The translations under genes and the position numbers were made by a program. A stretch of DNA of 64,000 nucleotides, taken from Nocardioides sp. LHD-245 (lineage in GTDB: Bacteria; Actinomycetota; Actinomycetes; Propionibacteriales; Nocardioidaceae). The notes below the pieces were generated by a model that worked only from the letters and a program-made list of their open reading frames with translations, searched no databases and was not told the DNA's origin. Position 1 is the stretch's first letter; each line of letters starts with the position of its first letter. The stretch is taken from positions 1 to 64,000 of the forward strand of contig NZ_JAVFWN010000020.1 of NCBI RefSeq assembly GCF_030929495.1. The letters run 5' to 3'. Of the stretch, positions 52,360 to 60,317 are shown piece by piece.

Positions 52360-52827
52360 TCAGCGGGCGGCGCGCCGCAGATGCGCCCGTACGTCGCGCG
52401 CGAAGTCGTCCTTGTCGGCAGCGACGAGCTGCATCGGGATGGTCGTGCTGCGGCCGTCCCGCAGGCGCAGGACCAGGCAGTCGATGCCCGACGGCGCCGC
52501 CGCAACCGCGTCCTCGACCTCGGTCCAGCGGGCCTCGGTGGCCCCGGCGGCACGGACCATCCGGACCTGGTAGCCGGCGTCGGTGAGCCGCACGACCACC
52601 AGCCGCGAGCGCAGCCACCAGCCGAGGCCGATCAGGCCGAGGAGGCCCACGCCGAGCACGAGGACCAGCAGGTCGGCGTTGAGATCGGCCGCCACCACGA
52701 CGGCCGTGACGACGAGCAGCGCCAGGGCGAGCAGGACGAGATAGGCCCCGACGAAGCGGGCCATCACCGGCGGGGCGAGACCGTAGTCGGTGACCCGGTT
52801 CGGCTGCGTGCTGCTCATGATCGGCAT
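52360..52827 (-). CDS. small membrane protein with PH-like C-terminal domain
   Basis: 155 aa. Two adjacent membrane helices (residues about 25-47 and 52-72) are followed by a soluble domain, VVVRLTDAGYQVRMVRAAGATEARWTEVEDAV and later LRDGRSTTIPMQLV, which has the pattern of bacterial PH-like domains. The first Met is at 52827 and a second at 52818; neither has a ribosome site. Located between two tRNA-Ser genes. Function unknown. Confidence 0.78.
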   Translation of the reverse strand: MPIMSSTQPNRVTDYGLAPPVMARFVGAYLVLLALALLVVTAVVVAADLNADLLVLVLGVGLLGLIGLGWWLRSRLVVVRLTDAGYQVRMVRAAGATEARWTEVEDAVAAAPSGIDCLVLRLRDGRSTTIPMQLVAADKDDFARDVRAHLRRAAR

Positions 52828-52923
52828 TGTTCAACGTCGGGCGGGGACGGGGCAAAGCAGCGACGGCGCGCCCACTAGACTCGGCCGGGTGTCCGGCACG
52901 GCGCGCGCGGCGTACCGGACCCA

Positions 52924-53008
52924 GGAGGGGTGCCGGAGTGGCCGATCGGAACCGCCTTGAAAGCGGTCGTAGGGAGACCTACCGCGGGTTCGAATCCCGC
53001 TCCCTCTG
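52924..53008 (+). tRNA. tRNA-Ser (anticodon UGA)
   Basis: 85 nt class II tRNA. Acceptor GGAGGGG pairs with TCCCTCT (wobble pairs at both ends), anticodon stem CCGCC / AGCGG region with loop CTTGAAA, long variable arm, T-arm GCGGG / CCCGC, discriminator G. Decodes UCA and relatives. Confidence 0.95.
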
Positions 53009-53024
53009 CTGAGACGCGGCGCGA

Positions 53025-53071
53025 CTACCCGGGCGCTATGGCATCTACCCGGGCGCTCTTGCGCCGAATTT
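53025..53071 (+). repeat. two 13-bp direct repeats and a weak terminator after tRNA-Ser(UGA)
   Basis: CTACCCGGGCGCT occurs at 53025-53037 and 53045-53057, a 20-nt period. The second copy runs into GGCGC-tctt-GCGCC followed by GAATTT, which could end the tRNA transcript. Confidence 0.45.
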
Positions 53072-53107
53072 CGTGCGGTAACCCTTAGTTACAAGGCGCG
53101 GCGCCGG

Positions 53108-54127
53108 TCACAGGAGGGGGGCGAAGCGTCCCGGCTCCGGGCGTACGGCAGCCGCCTGCTCGGCCACGCGACTCCCCCGCCCGCGGTTGCCGGTGAAGGC
53201 GAGGTCGAGGCGGATGAGCAGCCAGCCCAGGACCAGGCCGACGGCCAGGCCGTAGACGACCGACAAGGCCGCCTCCTGCACCGAGACGGCGGGGTTGGCG
53301 AGCGCGGTCGCGGTGGAGGAGGTGGCGGCGACGCCGAAGGCGCACACCCACCAGCCCTGGCGGCGGCGGGCCCGCATGTGGCAGCCGTACGCGAGGGCGG
53401 GTACGCCGAGGACGCTCGCGATCGGGCGCGGGAAGGCACCGAGCGTGTCCCGGCTCCACGCCACCCAGTCCAGGAGCTGGTCGACGAGTCCGGTCGAGCC
53501 GTAGCGGCGCAGCAGCTCGGCGTACAGCAGGGTCGCGGCGAGCACGACCGCGCCGATCGCCACGATGACGAGGCCGCGGCGGCCCAGGCCGTGGAAGCCC
53601 GCACCGAGGCGATGGACGAGCACGATCGCCGCCACGAACGCGAGGCCGAGGCCGACGTACTCGAACCGCTCCTTCTGGATCGCCGGCTCGAAGCCCACGG
53701 TCGCCATGGCGCCGATCCCCGCGACGAGGAGGCCGACCACGCACTCGCGGGCGGCGGTGGCGATGCCCGCGGCAGGCACGGTGATCATGACGCCGAGGAC
53801 GGCGGCGACCGCCGAGGTGCCGACGGCGGCGCCGGTGAGCAGGAGCTCGTTGTCGCTGGCCACCGCGGCCAGGGCGCAGGCCAGCGCGAGCGGTGCGAAG
53901 ACCAGCGCCCGACCACCGGTCCGGGCCGCCAGGCCCCAGGTGAAGGCGGTCGCGACGCCGACCGCGCCCGCCGTCCCGAGCCACGCGGGCCCGGCCGGGA
54001 GCATCGCGCAGACCAGGGCGCCGGTGGCGGCGACGACCAGGAGGAACCAGATCGTCAGCGGCGCCCGCGAGGCCCCGAACTCACCGATGCGCTGCTCGAG
54101 CGGGACACGGGAGGAGGTGCGGGACAC
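53108..54127 (-). CDS. polytopic membrane protein of unknown function
   Basis: 339 aa, mostly hydrophobic, with about nine membrane helices in a regular pattern (for example LTIWFLLVVAATGALVCAML and LVIVAIGAVVLAATLLYAELL). Only short charged loops and a C-terminal cytosolic tail occur. I recognise no family. The GTG start has no ribosome site; TAGGCT lies 8 nt upstream (54136-54141), suggesting a leaderless or nearly leaderless mRNA. Confidence 0.75.
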   Translation of the reverse strand: MSRTSSRVPLEQRIGEFGASRAPLTIWFLLVVAATGALVCAMLPAGPAWLGTAGAVGVATAFTWGLAARTGGRALVFAPLALACALAAVASDNELLLTGAAVGTSAVAAVLGVMITVPAAGIATAARECVVGLLVAGIGAMATVGFEPAIQKERFEYVGLGLAFVAAIVLVHRLGAGFHGLGRRGLVIVAIGAVVLAATLLYAELLRRYGSTGLVDQLLDWVAWSRDTLGAFPRPIASVLGVPALAYGCHMRARRRQGWWVCAFGVAATSSTATALANPAVSVQEAALSVVYGLAVGLVLGWLLIRLDLAFTGNRGRGSRVAEQAAAVRPEPGRFAPLL

Positions 54128-54158
54128 GGAGGAGCAGCCTATCCGGTGCTCGGGTGCT

Positions 54159-54962
54159 TCAGCGCAGCCGGCGGTTGAGGAGCGAGGGATTGACGCGGCG
54201 GGCCTCCTCCAGCACCGTGCGCTCGATCACGGTCCGCAGCACCTCCGGCTGCTCGGGCGCCCCGGGGCCGGCCTCGACCACCACCTCACCGAACGGGTCG
54301 AGCACCAGCGAGTGCCCGCAGTAGCGGGGGGCCGGCTGGCCGACCGCGGCGACGTACACCGTGTTCTCGATCGCGCGGGCGCTCAGCAGGGTGCGCCAGT
54401 GGTGGACCTTGCGCGGGCCCGCGACCCAGGCGGCGGGCACCACGATCAGCTCCGCGCCGCCGTCGACGAGCGCCCGCGCGAGCTCGGGGAACCGGAGGTC
54501 GTAGCAGGTCATCAGCCCGACCCGCCAGCCTCGGACGTCGACGACGACCGGCTCGAGCGGGCCGGCGGTGAGACGGTCGGACTCGCGGTAGCCGAAGGAG
54601 TCGTACAGATGCACCTTCCGGTACGACGCCGCGGCGGCCCCGCGCACGAGCACGGTGTTGTAGGGCCGCTCGGGGTCGGGGCCACGCTCGAACATCCCGG
54701 CCACGATCGTGGTGTCCTGTGCCGCCGCGGCCGCCGCGAGGGCGGTGCCGAACGGACCGCCGACCGGCTCGGCGTACGGACCGACGTCGGAGCCCGCCTC
54801 GCCGAAGTCGCGGGCGAAGGCCTCCGGGAACACGACGAGGTCGGTGTCCCCGGCGTGCTCGGCACTGAGCCGGGCGAGGGCGTCGCGGTTGGCCACGGGG
54901 TCGAGCGCCGCGGCGGCCTGCACCAGGGAGAGACGGAGCTGCGCGTGGGTGGGACTGGTCAC
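54159..54962 (-). CDS. carbon-nitrogen hydrolase (nitrilase superfamily)
   Basis: 267 aa with the full catalytic set of the superfamily: Glu47 (FPEAF), Lys116 (YRKVHLYD) and Cys153 (MTCYDLRFPE). Size and the DLRFPE context point to the omega-amidase / Nit-type branch, which cleaves small amides such as deaminated metabolites, rather than a true nitrilase. GTG 54962 is preceded by TACGCT at 6 nt (leaderless). Divergent from the MobA-like gene. Confidence 0.92.
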   Translation of the reverse strand: MTSPTHAQLRLSLVQAAAALDPVANRDALARLSAEHAGDTDLVVFPEAFARDFGEAGSDVGPYAEPVGGPFGTALAAAAAAQDTTIVAGMFERGPDPERPYNTVLVRGAAAASYRKVHLYDSFGYRESDRLTAGPLEPVVVDVRGWRVGLMTCYDLRFPELARALVDGGAELIVVPAAWVAGPRKVHHWRTLLSARAIENTVYVAAVGQPAPRYCGHSLVLDPFGEVVVEAGPGAPEQPEVLRTVIERTVLEEARRVNPSLLNRRLR

Positions 54963-55011
54963 GTCGCCAGCGTAGGCCGCCCCGGACTCGGCACTCTGGG
55001 AGACTCGGGTC

Positions 55012-55605
55012 GTGGTGATCGAGCGCGGACTGTCCGGATATGCGGCGATCGTCCTGGCCGGCGGCCAGGGCTCCCGCCTGGGCGGGGTCGACAAGGCGTC
55101 CATCGAGCTGGACGGCCGGCCGCTGCTGGAGCACGCGCTCGACGCCGTCGTCGACGCGAGCGAGGTGGTCGTGGTGGGGCACCCGGTGCCGACCGAGCGG
55201 CCGGTGACCTTCGTGCGCGAGGAGCCGCGGTTCGGCGGGCCGGCGGCCGGGCTGCTGACCGGGCGCGACCTGCTGCTGCGGACCTTCCCGACGATCGCGG
55301 TGCTCGCGGTCGACATGCCGCGCCTGCACCCCGGCACGTTCCGGCGGCTGCACGAGGCGGCGGTCGGCCACGAGGGCGCCGTGCTCGCGGACGCGGACGG
55401 TCGCCGCCAGCTGGCGTTCGTCGTGGAGACCGCCCGCCTGGACGCGGTCCGTCCCGACCACGAGGGCCAGCACGGCCTGTCCGTCCGGGCGCTGCTGGAG
55501 CCGCTCGACCTGGTGGCGGTGGCGCCGGTCGGCGACGAGGCCCAGGACATCGACACCTGGAGCGACCTGCGCGACATCGCCTCCGCGCGGCCGTCCCTGG
55601 ACTGA
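55012..55605 (+). CDS. MobA-like nucleotidyltransferase (molybdenum cofactor guanylyltransferase)
   Basis: 197 aa. The N-terminal LAGGQGSRLGGVDKA (residues 15-29) is the nucleotide-binding signature of MobA/NTP_transf_3 proteins; VLAVDMPRL supplies the metal-binding Asp. It should attach GMP to molybdopterin. The GTG start has GGGAG about 9 nt upstream and GAGACT at leaderless spacing. Followed after 56 nt by DUF6457, the usual partner in actinobacteria. Confidence 0.87.
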   Translation: MVIERGLSGYAAIVLAGGQGSRLGGVDKASIELDGRPLLEHALDAVVDASEVVVVGHPVPTERPVTFVREEPRFGGPAAGLLTGRDLLLRTFPTIAVLAVDMPRLHPGTFRRLHEAAVGHEGAVLADADGRRQLAFVVETARLDAVRPDHEGQHGLSVRALLEPLDLVAVAPVGDEAQDIDTWSDLRDIASARPSLD

Positions 55606-55661
55606 CCCCGGACTGCCCGAACCCCTTGTCACCGGGCGGGCGGTCGTATCACTCTGGTCGG

Positions 55662-55985
55662 GTGAACCTCCATGACTGGATCGACGAGCTGTGCGACGTC
55701 CTGGACATCGAGGCCGAGGCCGACGAGGGCCTGCTGGTCGACCTCGCCGGGATCACCCACGCGAACGTCCACCCCGCTGCCGGATTCGTGACCTCCTTCC
55801 TGCTCGGCTTCGCCGCCGGCGAGCAGGGCGCCGCCCCCGACGCGGTCGAGGGGCTCGCCGCGAAGGCGCAGGCCCTCGCCGAGTCGTGGGACCGGCCGGC
55901 GGGCGCGCCCGCCGAGGAGGACGAGGACGTCGACTTCGAGGAGCTGGCCGACGCGGACTACTCCGACGAGGACTCCTTGGTCTGA
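55662..55985 (+). CDS. DUF6457 domain protein
   Basis: 107 aa from GTG 55662. The N-terminus NLHDWIDELCDVLDIEAEADEGLL is the conserved signature of this small actinobacterial family, always found beside molybdenum cofactor genes as far as I recall. The last 25 residues are almost entirely acidic (EEDEDVDFEELADADYSDED). Role unknown, possibly an accessory factor for MobA. Confidence 0.85.
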   Translation: MNLHDWIDELCDVLDIEAEADEGLLVDLAGITHANVHPAAGFVTSFLLGFAAGEQGAAPDAVEGLAAKAQALAESWDRPAGAPAEEDEDVDFEELADADYSDEDSLV

Positions 55986-56004
55986 GGGCTGTCAGACTGC
56001 CTGC

Positions 56005-56982
56005 ATGCGCGCTGTCACCCAGGCCGCCCCGGGCGGACCCGAGACCCTCGTCGTCACCGAGCTCCCCGACCCGGTGCCGGGGCCGGGCGAGGTCCTGCTC
56101 GACGTGGCCGCGACCGCCGTCAACCGAGCCGACCTGCTGCAGCGGCAGGGCTTCTACCCGCCGCCGCCCGGTGCCTCGGACGTGATCGGGCTGGAGTGCA
56201 GCGGGACCGTCGCCGCGGTCGGCACGGGCGTCACCGCGTGGGCCGTCGGTGACGAGGTGTGCGCGCTGCTGGCCGGCGGCGGCTACGCGAGCCGCGTCGT
56301 CGTACCCGAGGGGCAGGTGATGCCCGTCCCCGACGGCATCGACCTGGTGAGCGCCGCGGCCCTGCCCGAGGTGGCGTGCACGGTGTGGTCCAACGTCTTC
56401 ATGGTGGCGGGGCTGCGGCCCGGCGACGCCTTCCTCGTGCACGGCGGCGGGGGCGGGATCGGCACGTTCGCGATCCAGCTGGCCGCGGCGTCCGGAGCGC
56501 GGGTGTTCACGACCGCGGGCAGCGAGGAGAAGCTCGCCCGCTGCCGCGAGCTCGGCGCCGAGGTGGCGATCAACTACCGCGACGAGGACTTCGTCGGCGT
56601 CGTCCGGCAGGCGACCGACGGCGCCGGCGCGGACGTCGTCCTCGACAACATGGGCGCCAAGTACCTCGACCGCAACGTCGACGTCCTCGCCGACGAGGGC
56701 CGCCTGGTCGTCATCGGCCTGCAGGGCGGAGCCAAGGCCGAGCTGAACCTCGGGAAGCTGCTCTCGAAGCGGGGCGCCGTGATCGCGACGGCACTGCGCA
56801 CCCGCCCGGTCGAGGGCAAGGCGCGGATCTGCGCGTCGGTCGTCGAGCACGTGTGGCCGCACGTCGCCGACGGCTCGATCCGGCCGGTCGTCTCGGCCGT
56901 GCTCCCCCTCGACGACGTCGCCGAGGCGCACCGGATGATCGAGTCCGGCGACGCGGTCGGCAAGGTCCTGCTCACCCCCTGA
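56005..56982 (+). CDS. NAD(P)H-quinone oxidoreductase (PIG3/QOR-type MDR)
   Basis: 325 aa medium-chain dehydrogenase without zinc ligands. TAVNRADLLQRQGFYPPPPG marks the PIG3 quinone-reductase branch; HGGGGGIGTFAIQLA is the NADPH-binding motif. It should reduce quinones with NADPH. CAGACT ends 6 nt before the ATG, so the mRNA is probably leaderless. Convergent with the VOC gene across a bidirectional terminator. Confidence 0.92.
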   Translation: MRAVTQAAPGGPETLVVTELPDPVPGPGEVLLDVAATAVNRADLLQRQGFYPPPPGASDVIGLECSGTVAAVGTGVTAWAVGDEVCALLAGGGYASRVVVPEGQVMPVPDGIDLVSAAALPEVACTVWSNVFMVAGLRPGDAFLVHGGGGGIGTFAIQLAAASGARVFTTAGSEEKLARCRELGAEVAINYRDEDFVGVVRQATDGAGADVVLDNMGAKYLDRNVDVLADEGRLVVIGLQGGAKAELNLGKLLSKRGAVIATALRTRPVEGKARICASVVEHVWPHVADGSIRPVVSAVLPLDDVAEAHRMIESGDAVGKVLLTP

Positions 56983-57001
56983 TCGGACAGCCCGATCGGG
57001 G
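56977..57001. terminator. bidirectional terminator between quinone oxidoreductase and VOC gene
   Basis: Ten-bp stem CCCTGATCGG / CCGATCGGGG (one G-T wobble) with a 5-nt loop, located between the stop codons of two convergent genes. Confidence 0.55.
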
Positions 57002-57006
57002 CGCGG

Positions 57007-57393
57007 TCAGACCGGCCTGCTGTCGTCCAGGCACAGGATGTTGTCCTCGCTGTCCTTGAACCAGGCGGCGTGGCCCATGCCCGCCATCCCCGCCACGTCG
57101 CCGTCCCAGGTCACACCGGGCATGTCGTAGTGCTCGAAGCTCAGGCCGGACGCCTTGAGCTCCTCGACCACCGGCCGGACGTCGGGCACGTGGAGCTGGG
57201 CGATCGTGTGCCCGGCCTTCCCCGCCTCCTGCGTCTCGTAGAGGAAGAAGTCCGTTCCACCCGTCCGGTAGACCAGCCCGCCCGGGTTCTCGTCGACCGG
57301 CTCGAGGCCGAGGGTGTCGGAGTAGAAGCGACGGGCGCGCGCGAGGTCCGCGGCCGGGATGTTCGCGGTGACGGTGCAGCCCTCCAGCAGCAT
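57007..57393 (-). CDS. VOC (glyoxalase/bleomycin resistance) superfamily protein
   Basis: 128 aa, two beta-alpha-beta-beta-beta modules. DLARARRFYSDTLGLEP opens the first module, and HAAWFKDSEDNILCL is the typical end of the second. ATG 57393 has GAGGAGG upstream. Metal-binding residues are not all evident, so it may be a binding protein rather than an enzyme. Confidence 0.87.
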   Translation of the reverse strand: MLLEGCTVTANIPAADLARARRFYSDTLGLEPVDENPGGLVYRTGGTDFFLYETQEAGKAGHTIAQLHVPDVRPVVEELKASGLSFEHYDMPGVTWDGDVAGMAGMGHAAWFKDSEDNILCLDDSRPV

Positions 57394-57406
57394 CGGACGG
57401 CCCTCC

Positions 57407-57997
57407 TCAGGCGCTCAGGAAGCGTGGGTGGTGGAGATCGAGGAAGGTCGCGTCCCGCATGGCGTACTCCAGCTCCCGGCGTACGTCGGCGGGCGGCTCG
57501 ACCCGCTCGCCCTCCCGGGCCGCCTCCTCCGAGGTGAAGGCGACGGTCTCGACGAAGGAGCCGTCGGGCTCGATCGCGAGCGTCCCGCCCAGGATCTCCG
57601 GGCGCATCTCGTGGAGGGTCGTCGTGTCCGCCAGCATCGCCTTGAGACGCCCGGGGTCGTCGACCCGCCCCGTGATGACCTGGACGAAGCCGGCCTCGTC
57701 GGAGCCGCCGTCGAGGAACAGGGTGACGTCGTCGCAGTCGTGGAAGGTCGGCGGAGCGTCCATCAGGGCGCCGAACCGCTCGGCCCAGGCGCCCTGCTCG
57801 GAGCGTTCGGAGTTCGCCATCGCGGCATCCCGCGACGCGAAGCGGACGACCGCCACCAGCTGGTCGTCGTCGGTGAAGCCGTAGGTGCCGCCCAGCCAGC
57901 CGGCCGCGCCGGGCGCCAGGTCGCGGCGCCACTCCTCGAGCAGTGCCTGGGCCTCGTCCTGCCGGGTGCAGGGGCCCTGGATCATCTGGATGAACAT
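57407..57997 (-). CDS. uncharacterised protein, probable duplicated dimeric alpha/beta-barrel
   Basis: 196 aa. Two similar halves of about 95 residues, each opening with a strand ending in Q (FIQMIQGPC and FVQVITGRV) and a helix, followed by a second strand (YGFTDDDQLVAVVRF; LAIEPDGSFVETVAF) and a helix EEAARE or RDAAMAN. This is the pattern of antibiotic-biosynthesis-monooxygenase-like folds. GGAGG precedes ATG 57997. Substrate and role unknown. Confidence 0.8.
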   Translation of the reverse strand: MFIQMIQGPCTRQDEAQALLEEWRRDLAPGAAGWLGGTYGFTDDDQLVAVVRFASRDAAMANSERSEQGAWAERFGALMDAPPTFHDCDDVTLFLDGGSDEAGFVQVITGRVDDPGRLKAMLADTTTLHEMRPEILGGTLAIEPDGSFVETVAFTSEEAAREGERVEPPADVRRELEYAMRDATFLDLHHPRFLSA

Positions 57998-58179
57998 GTC
58001 GTGCTGCCTCCTCGGTCATGGGTCCGTCGTGATGTCGTTGTGAGGTCCACGAGACCGGTCGAGGCAGGTCGTACCGGGCCCCGGCCGGGCCCCGTCCGCA
58101 ACCTACGCCCGCCGGGCGGGCGCGCCATCACCCAACGGGGGGATCCCTCGGCGCGGCCAAGGACGCACGGGGGTGCCGG

Positions 58180-58185
58180 TAGGTT
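58180..58185 (+). promoter_or_regulatory. -10 box of bpa (leaderless)
   Basis: TAGGTT ends 6 nt before ATG 58192, consistent with transcription starting at the start codon. The intervening G-run could also act as a weak ribosome site. Confidence 0.45.
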
Positions 58186-58191
58186 GGGGGC

Positions 58192-58812
58192 ATGAGCGAG
58201 AACGCCTCCGGGAGCGAAGAGCACATCGTCGTCATCGGACCCGACGGCCAGCCGATCGGCACCGTCTCCGCGTCCGCCGTCGAGCAGGCCGGCGGCGCCG
58301 ACCAGGACGACGACGACGGCGAGCGCGCGCTGACCGACCTGGTCGAGCAGCCGGCCAAGGTGATGCGGATCGGCAGCATGATCCGGCAGCTCCTCGAGGA
58401 GGTGAAGGCGGCCCCGCTCGACGAGGCCAGCCGGAGCCGGCTCGCCGCCATCCACCGCTCGTCGATCGCGGAGCTCGAGCAGGGCCTGGCTCCCGAGCTG
58501 GTCGAGGAGCTGGAGCGGCTCTCCCTGCCGTTCTCGGAGAACGCCACCCCCTCGGAGTCGGAGCTGCGGATCGCCCAGGCCCAGCTCGTCGGCTGGCTCG
58601 AGGGGCTCTTCCACGGCATCCAGACCGCGATCTACGCCCAGCAGATGGCGGCGCGCGCGCAGTTCGAGCAGATCCGCCGTGCCCTCCCGCCGGGCATGAG
58701 CCTCGGCCCCGGCGGTCCCGGGGCCGCGCCCGGCGCCCACCCGCAGGAGCAGGCAGCGCCGGATCAGCAGGGCGGCGACCCGTCGTCGTCCTCCGGCGGG
58801 ATGTACCTCTGA
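58192..58812 (+). CDS. bpa: bacterial proteasome activator Bpa (PafE)
   Basis: 206 aa. The core RALTDLVEQPAKVMRIGSMIRQLLEEVK to LVGWLEGLFHGIQTAIYAQQMAARAQFEQIR is the four-helix bundle of Bpa (Mycobacterium tuberculosis Rv3780 family), an ATP-independent ring that opens the 20S proteasome gate. The C-terminus is GMYL; the mycobacterial protein ends GQYL, and this tail docks into the proteasome. The flexible Gly/Pro/Ser-rich segment before it is normal. It implies that the organism has a 20S proteasome. Confidence 0.93.
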   Translation: MSENASGSEEHIVVIGPDGQPIGTVSASAVEQAGGADQDDDDGERALTDLVEQPAKVMRIGSMIRQLLEEVKAAPLDEASRSRLAAIHRSSIAELEQGLAPELVEELERLSLPFSENATPSESELRIAQAQLVGWLEGLFHGIQTAIYAQQMAARAQFEQIRRALPPGMSLGPGGPGAAPGAHPQEQAAPDQQGGDPSSSSGGMYL

Positions 58813-58830
58813 GCCGAGGGCGCCGAGGCC

Positions 58831-59469
58831 TCAGGGACGACGGCGGCCGAGGCGGGAGACCAGCAGCAGGCCGAGGAGGCCGATCAGGCTGATCGCGCCG
58901 CCCGACGCCAGCACCCGCCCGATCTGAGGTGGGTCGCCCAACGGCTCGTCGGGCTGGTGGAAGCTCACCGGGGTGGGCTGCGGCTCGGGCACGGGCGGGG
59001 GCTCGACCGACGATAGGTACGCCTTGAGCGTGGCGGCGATCTTCGGCGTCAGCCCGCCGGGCAGGGGCACCGCGCCGCCGCAGGCGTCGGCGACGATGCC
59101 GGCGGCGGTGTCGTGGGTGAAGAAGACGTACGACGCCCCCTGCGCCACGCCCGGCTGCGCGCCGACCGGCCAGTCGACGGTCACCGAGGCCTGCTGGCCC
59201 TTCGCGACATCGCCCCGCCAGGCCCGGCGTACCGAGACGACATAGGAGACCCGGCCCGAGCCGGCGGTCGGCGTGGCGACGTCGACCCGGCCGGCGAAGA
59301 CGTCGTCCGAGGCCGCCGCGCGCTGGTCGACCGCTCGCTCGTCGGTGAGGTCGACCGGCGGGCACTCGGCGGGCAGCCCGCCTGCCGAGCCCGCGGCGGA
59401 GCCCGTCAGGACGACCAGCGGCACGGTCGCCGCGAGCAGGGCGGCGCGGAGCAGGCGGGGGGACGTCAC
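58831..59469 (-). CDS. secreted, membrane-anchored protein of unknown function
   Basis: 212 aa. A signal peptide (about residues 1-27, ending GSAAG), an extracellular domain of about 130 residues with two Cys (AECPP, ADACGG), a Pro-rich stalk (EPPPVPEPQPTP) and a C-terminal membrane helix followed by RLGRRRP. This resembles surface proteins with a wall-spanning stalk, without a sortase motif. GTG 59469 overlaps the HAD gene stop by four bases. Confidence 0.8.
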   Translation of the reverse strand: MTSPRLLRAALLAATVPLVVLTGSAAGSAGGLPAECPPVDLTDERAVDQRAAASDDVFAGRVDVATPTAGSGRVSYVVSVRRAWRGDVAKGQQASVTVDWPVGAQPGVAQGASYVFFTHDTAAGIVADACGGAVPLPGGLTPKIAATLKAYLSSVEPPPVPEPQPTPVSFHQPDEPLGDPPQIGRVLASGGAISLIGLLGLLLVSRLGRRRP

Positions 59470-60317
59470 CCGTCCATCCCAGCAGATCCGGGGACGGGGA
59501 ACCAGCGACCGATCTCGACGGCCGCGCCGTCGTCGTCGACGGAGGCGGTCACCGCGTCGGCGACCTCCTTGACCTCGTCGATGGCCTGGCCCATGGCCAC
59601 GCCGCGGCCGGACCACCCCAGCATCTCGATGTCGTTGCGGCCGTCGCCGATCGCCAGCACGTCGGCCCGGTCGATGCCGAGCTGCTGGGCGACGTACTCG
59701 AGGCCGGACGCCTTCGAGACCCCGACGGGGGCGAGATCCAGCCAGGCGGTCCAGCCCACGATGTAGTCGGTGCCGTGCAGGCCGAGGCTGGCCGCGAGCG
59801 CGACGAAGTCCTCGGCCGTGGCCTTCGGGTCGCGGATGATCACCCGGCTGACGGGCTCGGCGACCATGTCCTCGACGGCGGCCACGATCGTCGCGCCGCC
59901 GAGCTCACCGTCGGGGAAGGCGCCCGACACCCGGTAGCCGACCCCGCGCTCCTCGACCGCGACCAGCGCGTCGGGGTGTCGTTCGAGAACGGCCGCGACC
60001 GCCTCACGGGCGTCGAAGGTGACCTCGTGGACCACCTCGGCGGGCGGGTACCTCAGGACGACGGCGCCGTTGGCCGCGACGATCCACAGCTTCTCGCCGT
60101 GACCGTGGAGGGCGAGCTTGTCGGCGACGACGGTCATGTTGTGCGGCGCGCGGCCCGACGAGAGGACGATGTGGGCACCCGAATCGAGCACCCGCTGGAC
60201 GGCGTCGTGCACCGCCGGGGTGACCTCCTCGTGGCTCATCCCGAGCCCGGTCACCCATTTGAGCAGGGTGCCGTCGATGTCGAGCGCGACGAGGCGGGGC
60301 TGCCAGTCGCTGCTCAT
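59466..60317 (-). CDS. HAD superfamily hydrolase (Cof/IIB-type phosphatase)
   Basis: 283 aa. Motif I is LDIDGTLL with the nucleophile and acid/base Asp; motif II Ser is in VLSSGRAP, the Lys in the LAPVGVSKASGLEY region, and motif III GDGRNDIEM. The large cap domain (IIB) lies between. Such enzymes dephosphorylate sugar phosphates or nucleotides. ATG 60317 overlaps serS by four bases, a linkage that recurs in actinobacteria. Confidence 0.92.
   Translation of the reverse strand: MSSDWQPRLVALDIDGTLLKWVTGLGMSHEEVTPAVHDAVQRVLDSGAHIVLSSGRAPHNMTVVADKLALHGHGEKLWIVAANGAVVLRYPPAEVVHEVTFDAREAVAAVLERHPDALVAVEERGVGYRVSGAFPDGELGGATIVAAVEDMVAEPVSRVIIRDPKATAEDFVALAASLGLHGTDYIVGWTAWLDLAPVGVSKASGLEYVAQQLGIDRADVLAIGDGRNDIEMLGWSGRGVAMGQAIDEVKEVADAVTASVDDDGAAVEIGRWFPVPGSAGMDG

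Noticed and set aside
53565..55985. An 806-codon plus-strand frame ending in DUF6457
   Set aside because: It runs antisense to the membrane protein and nitrilase genes and across mobA out of frame; only the last 107 codons are real.
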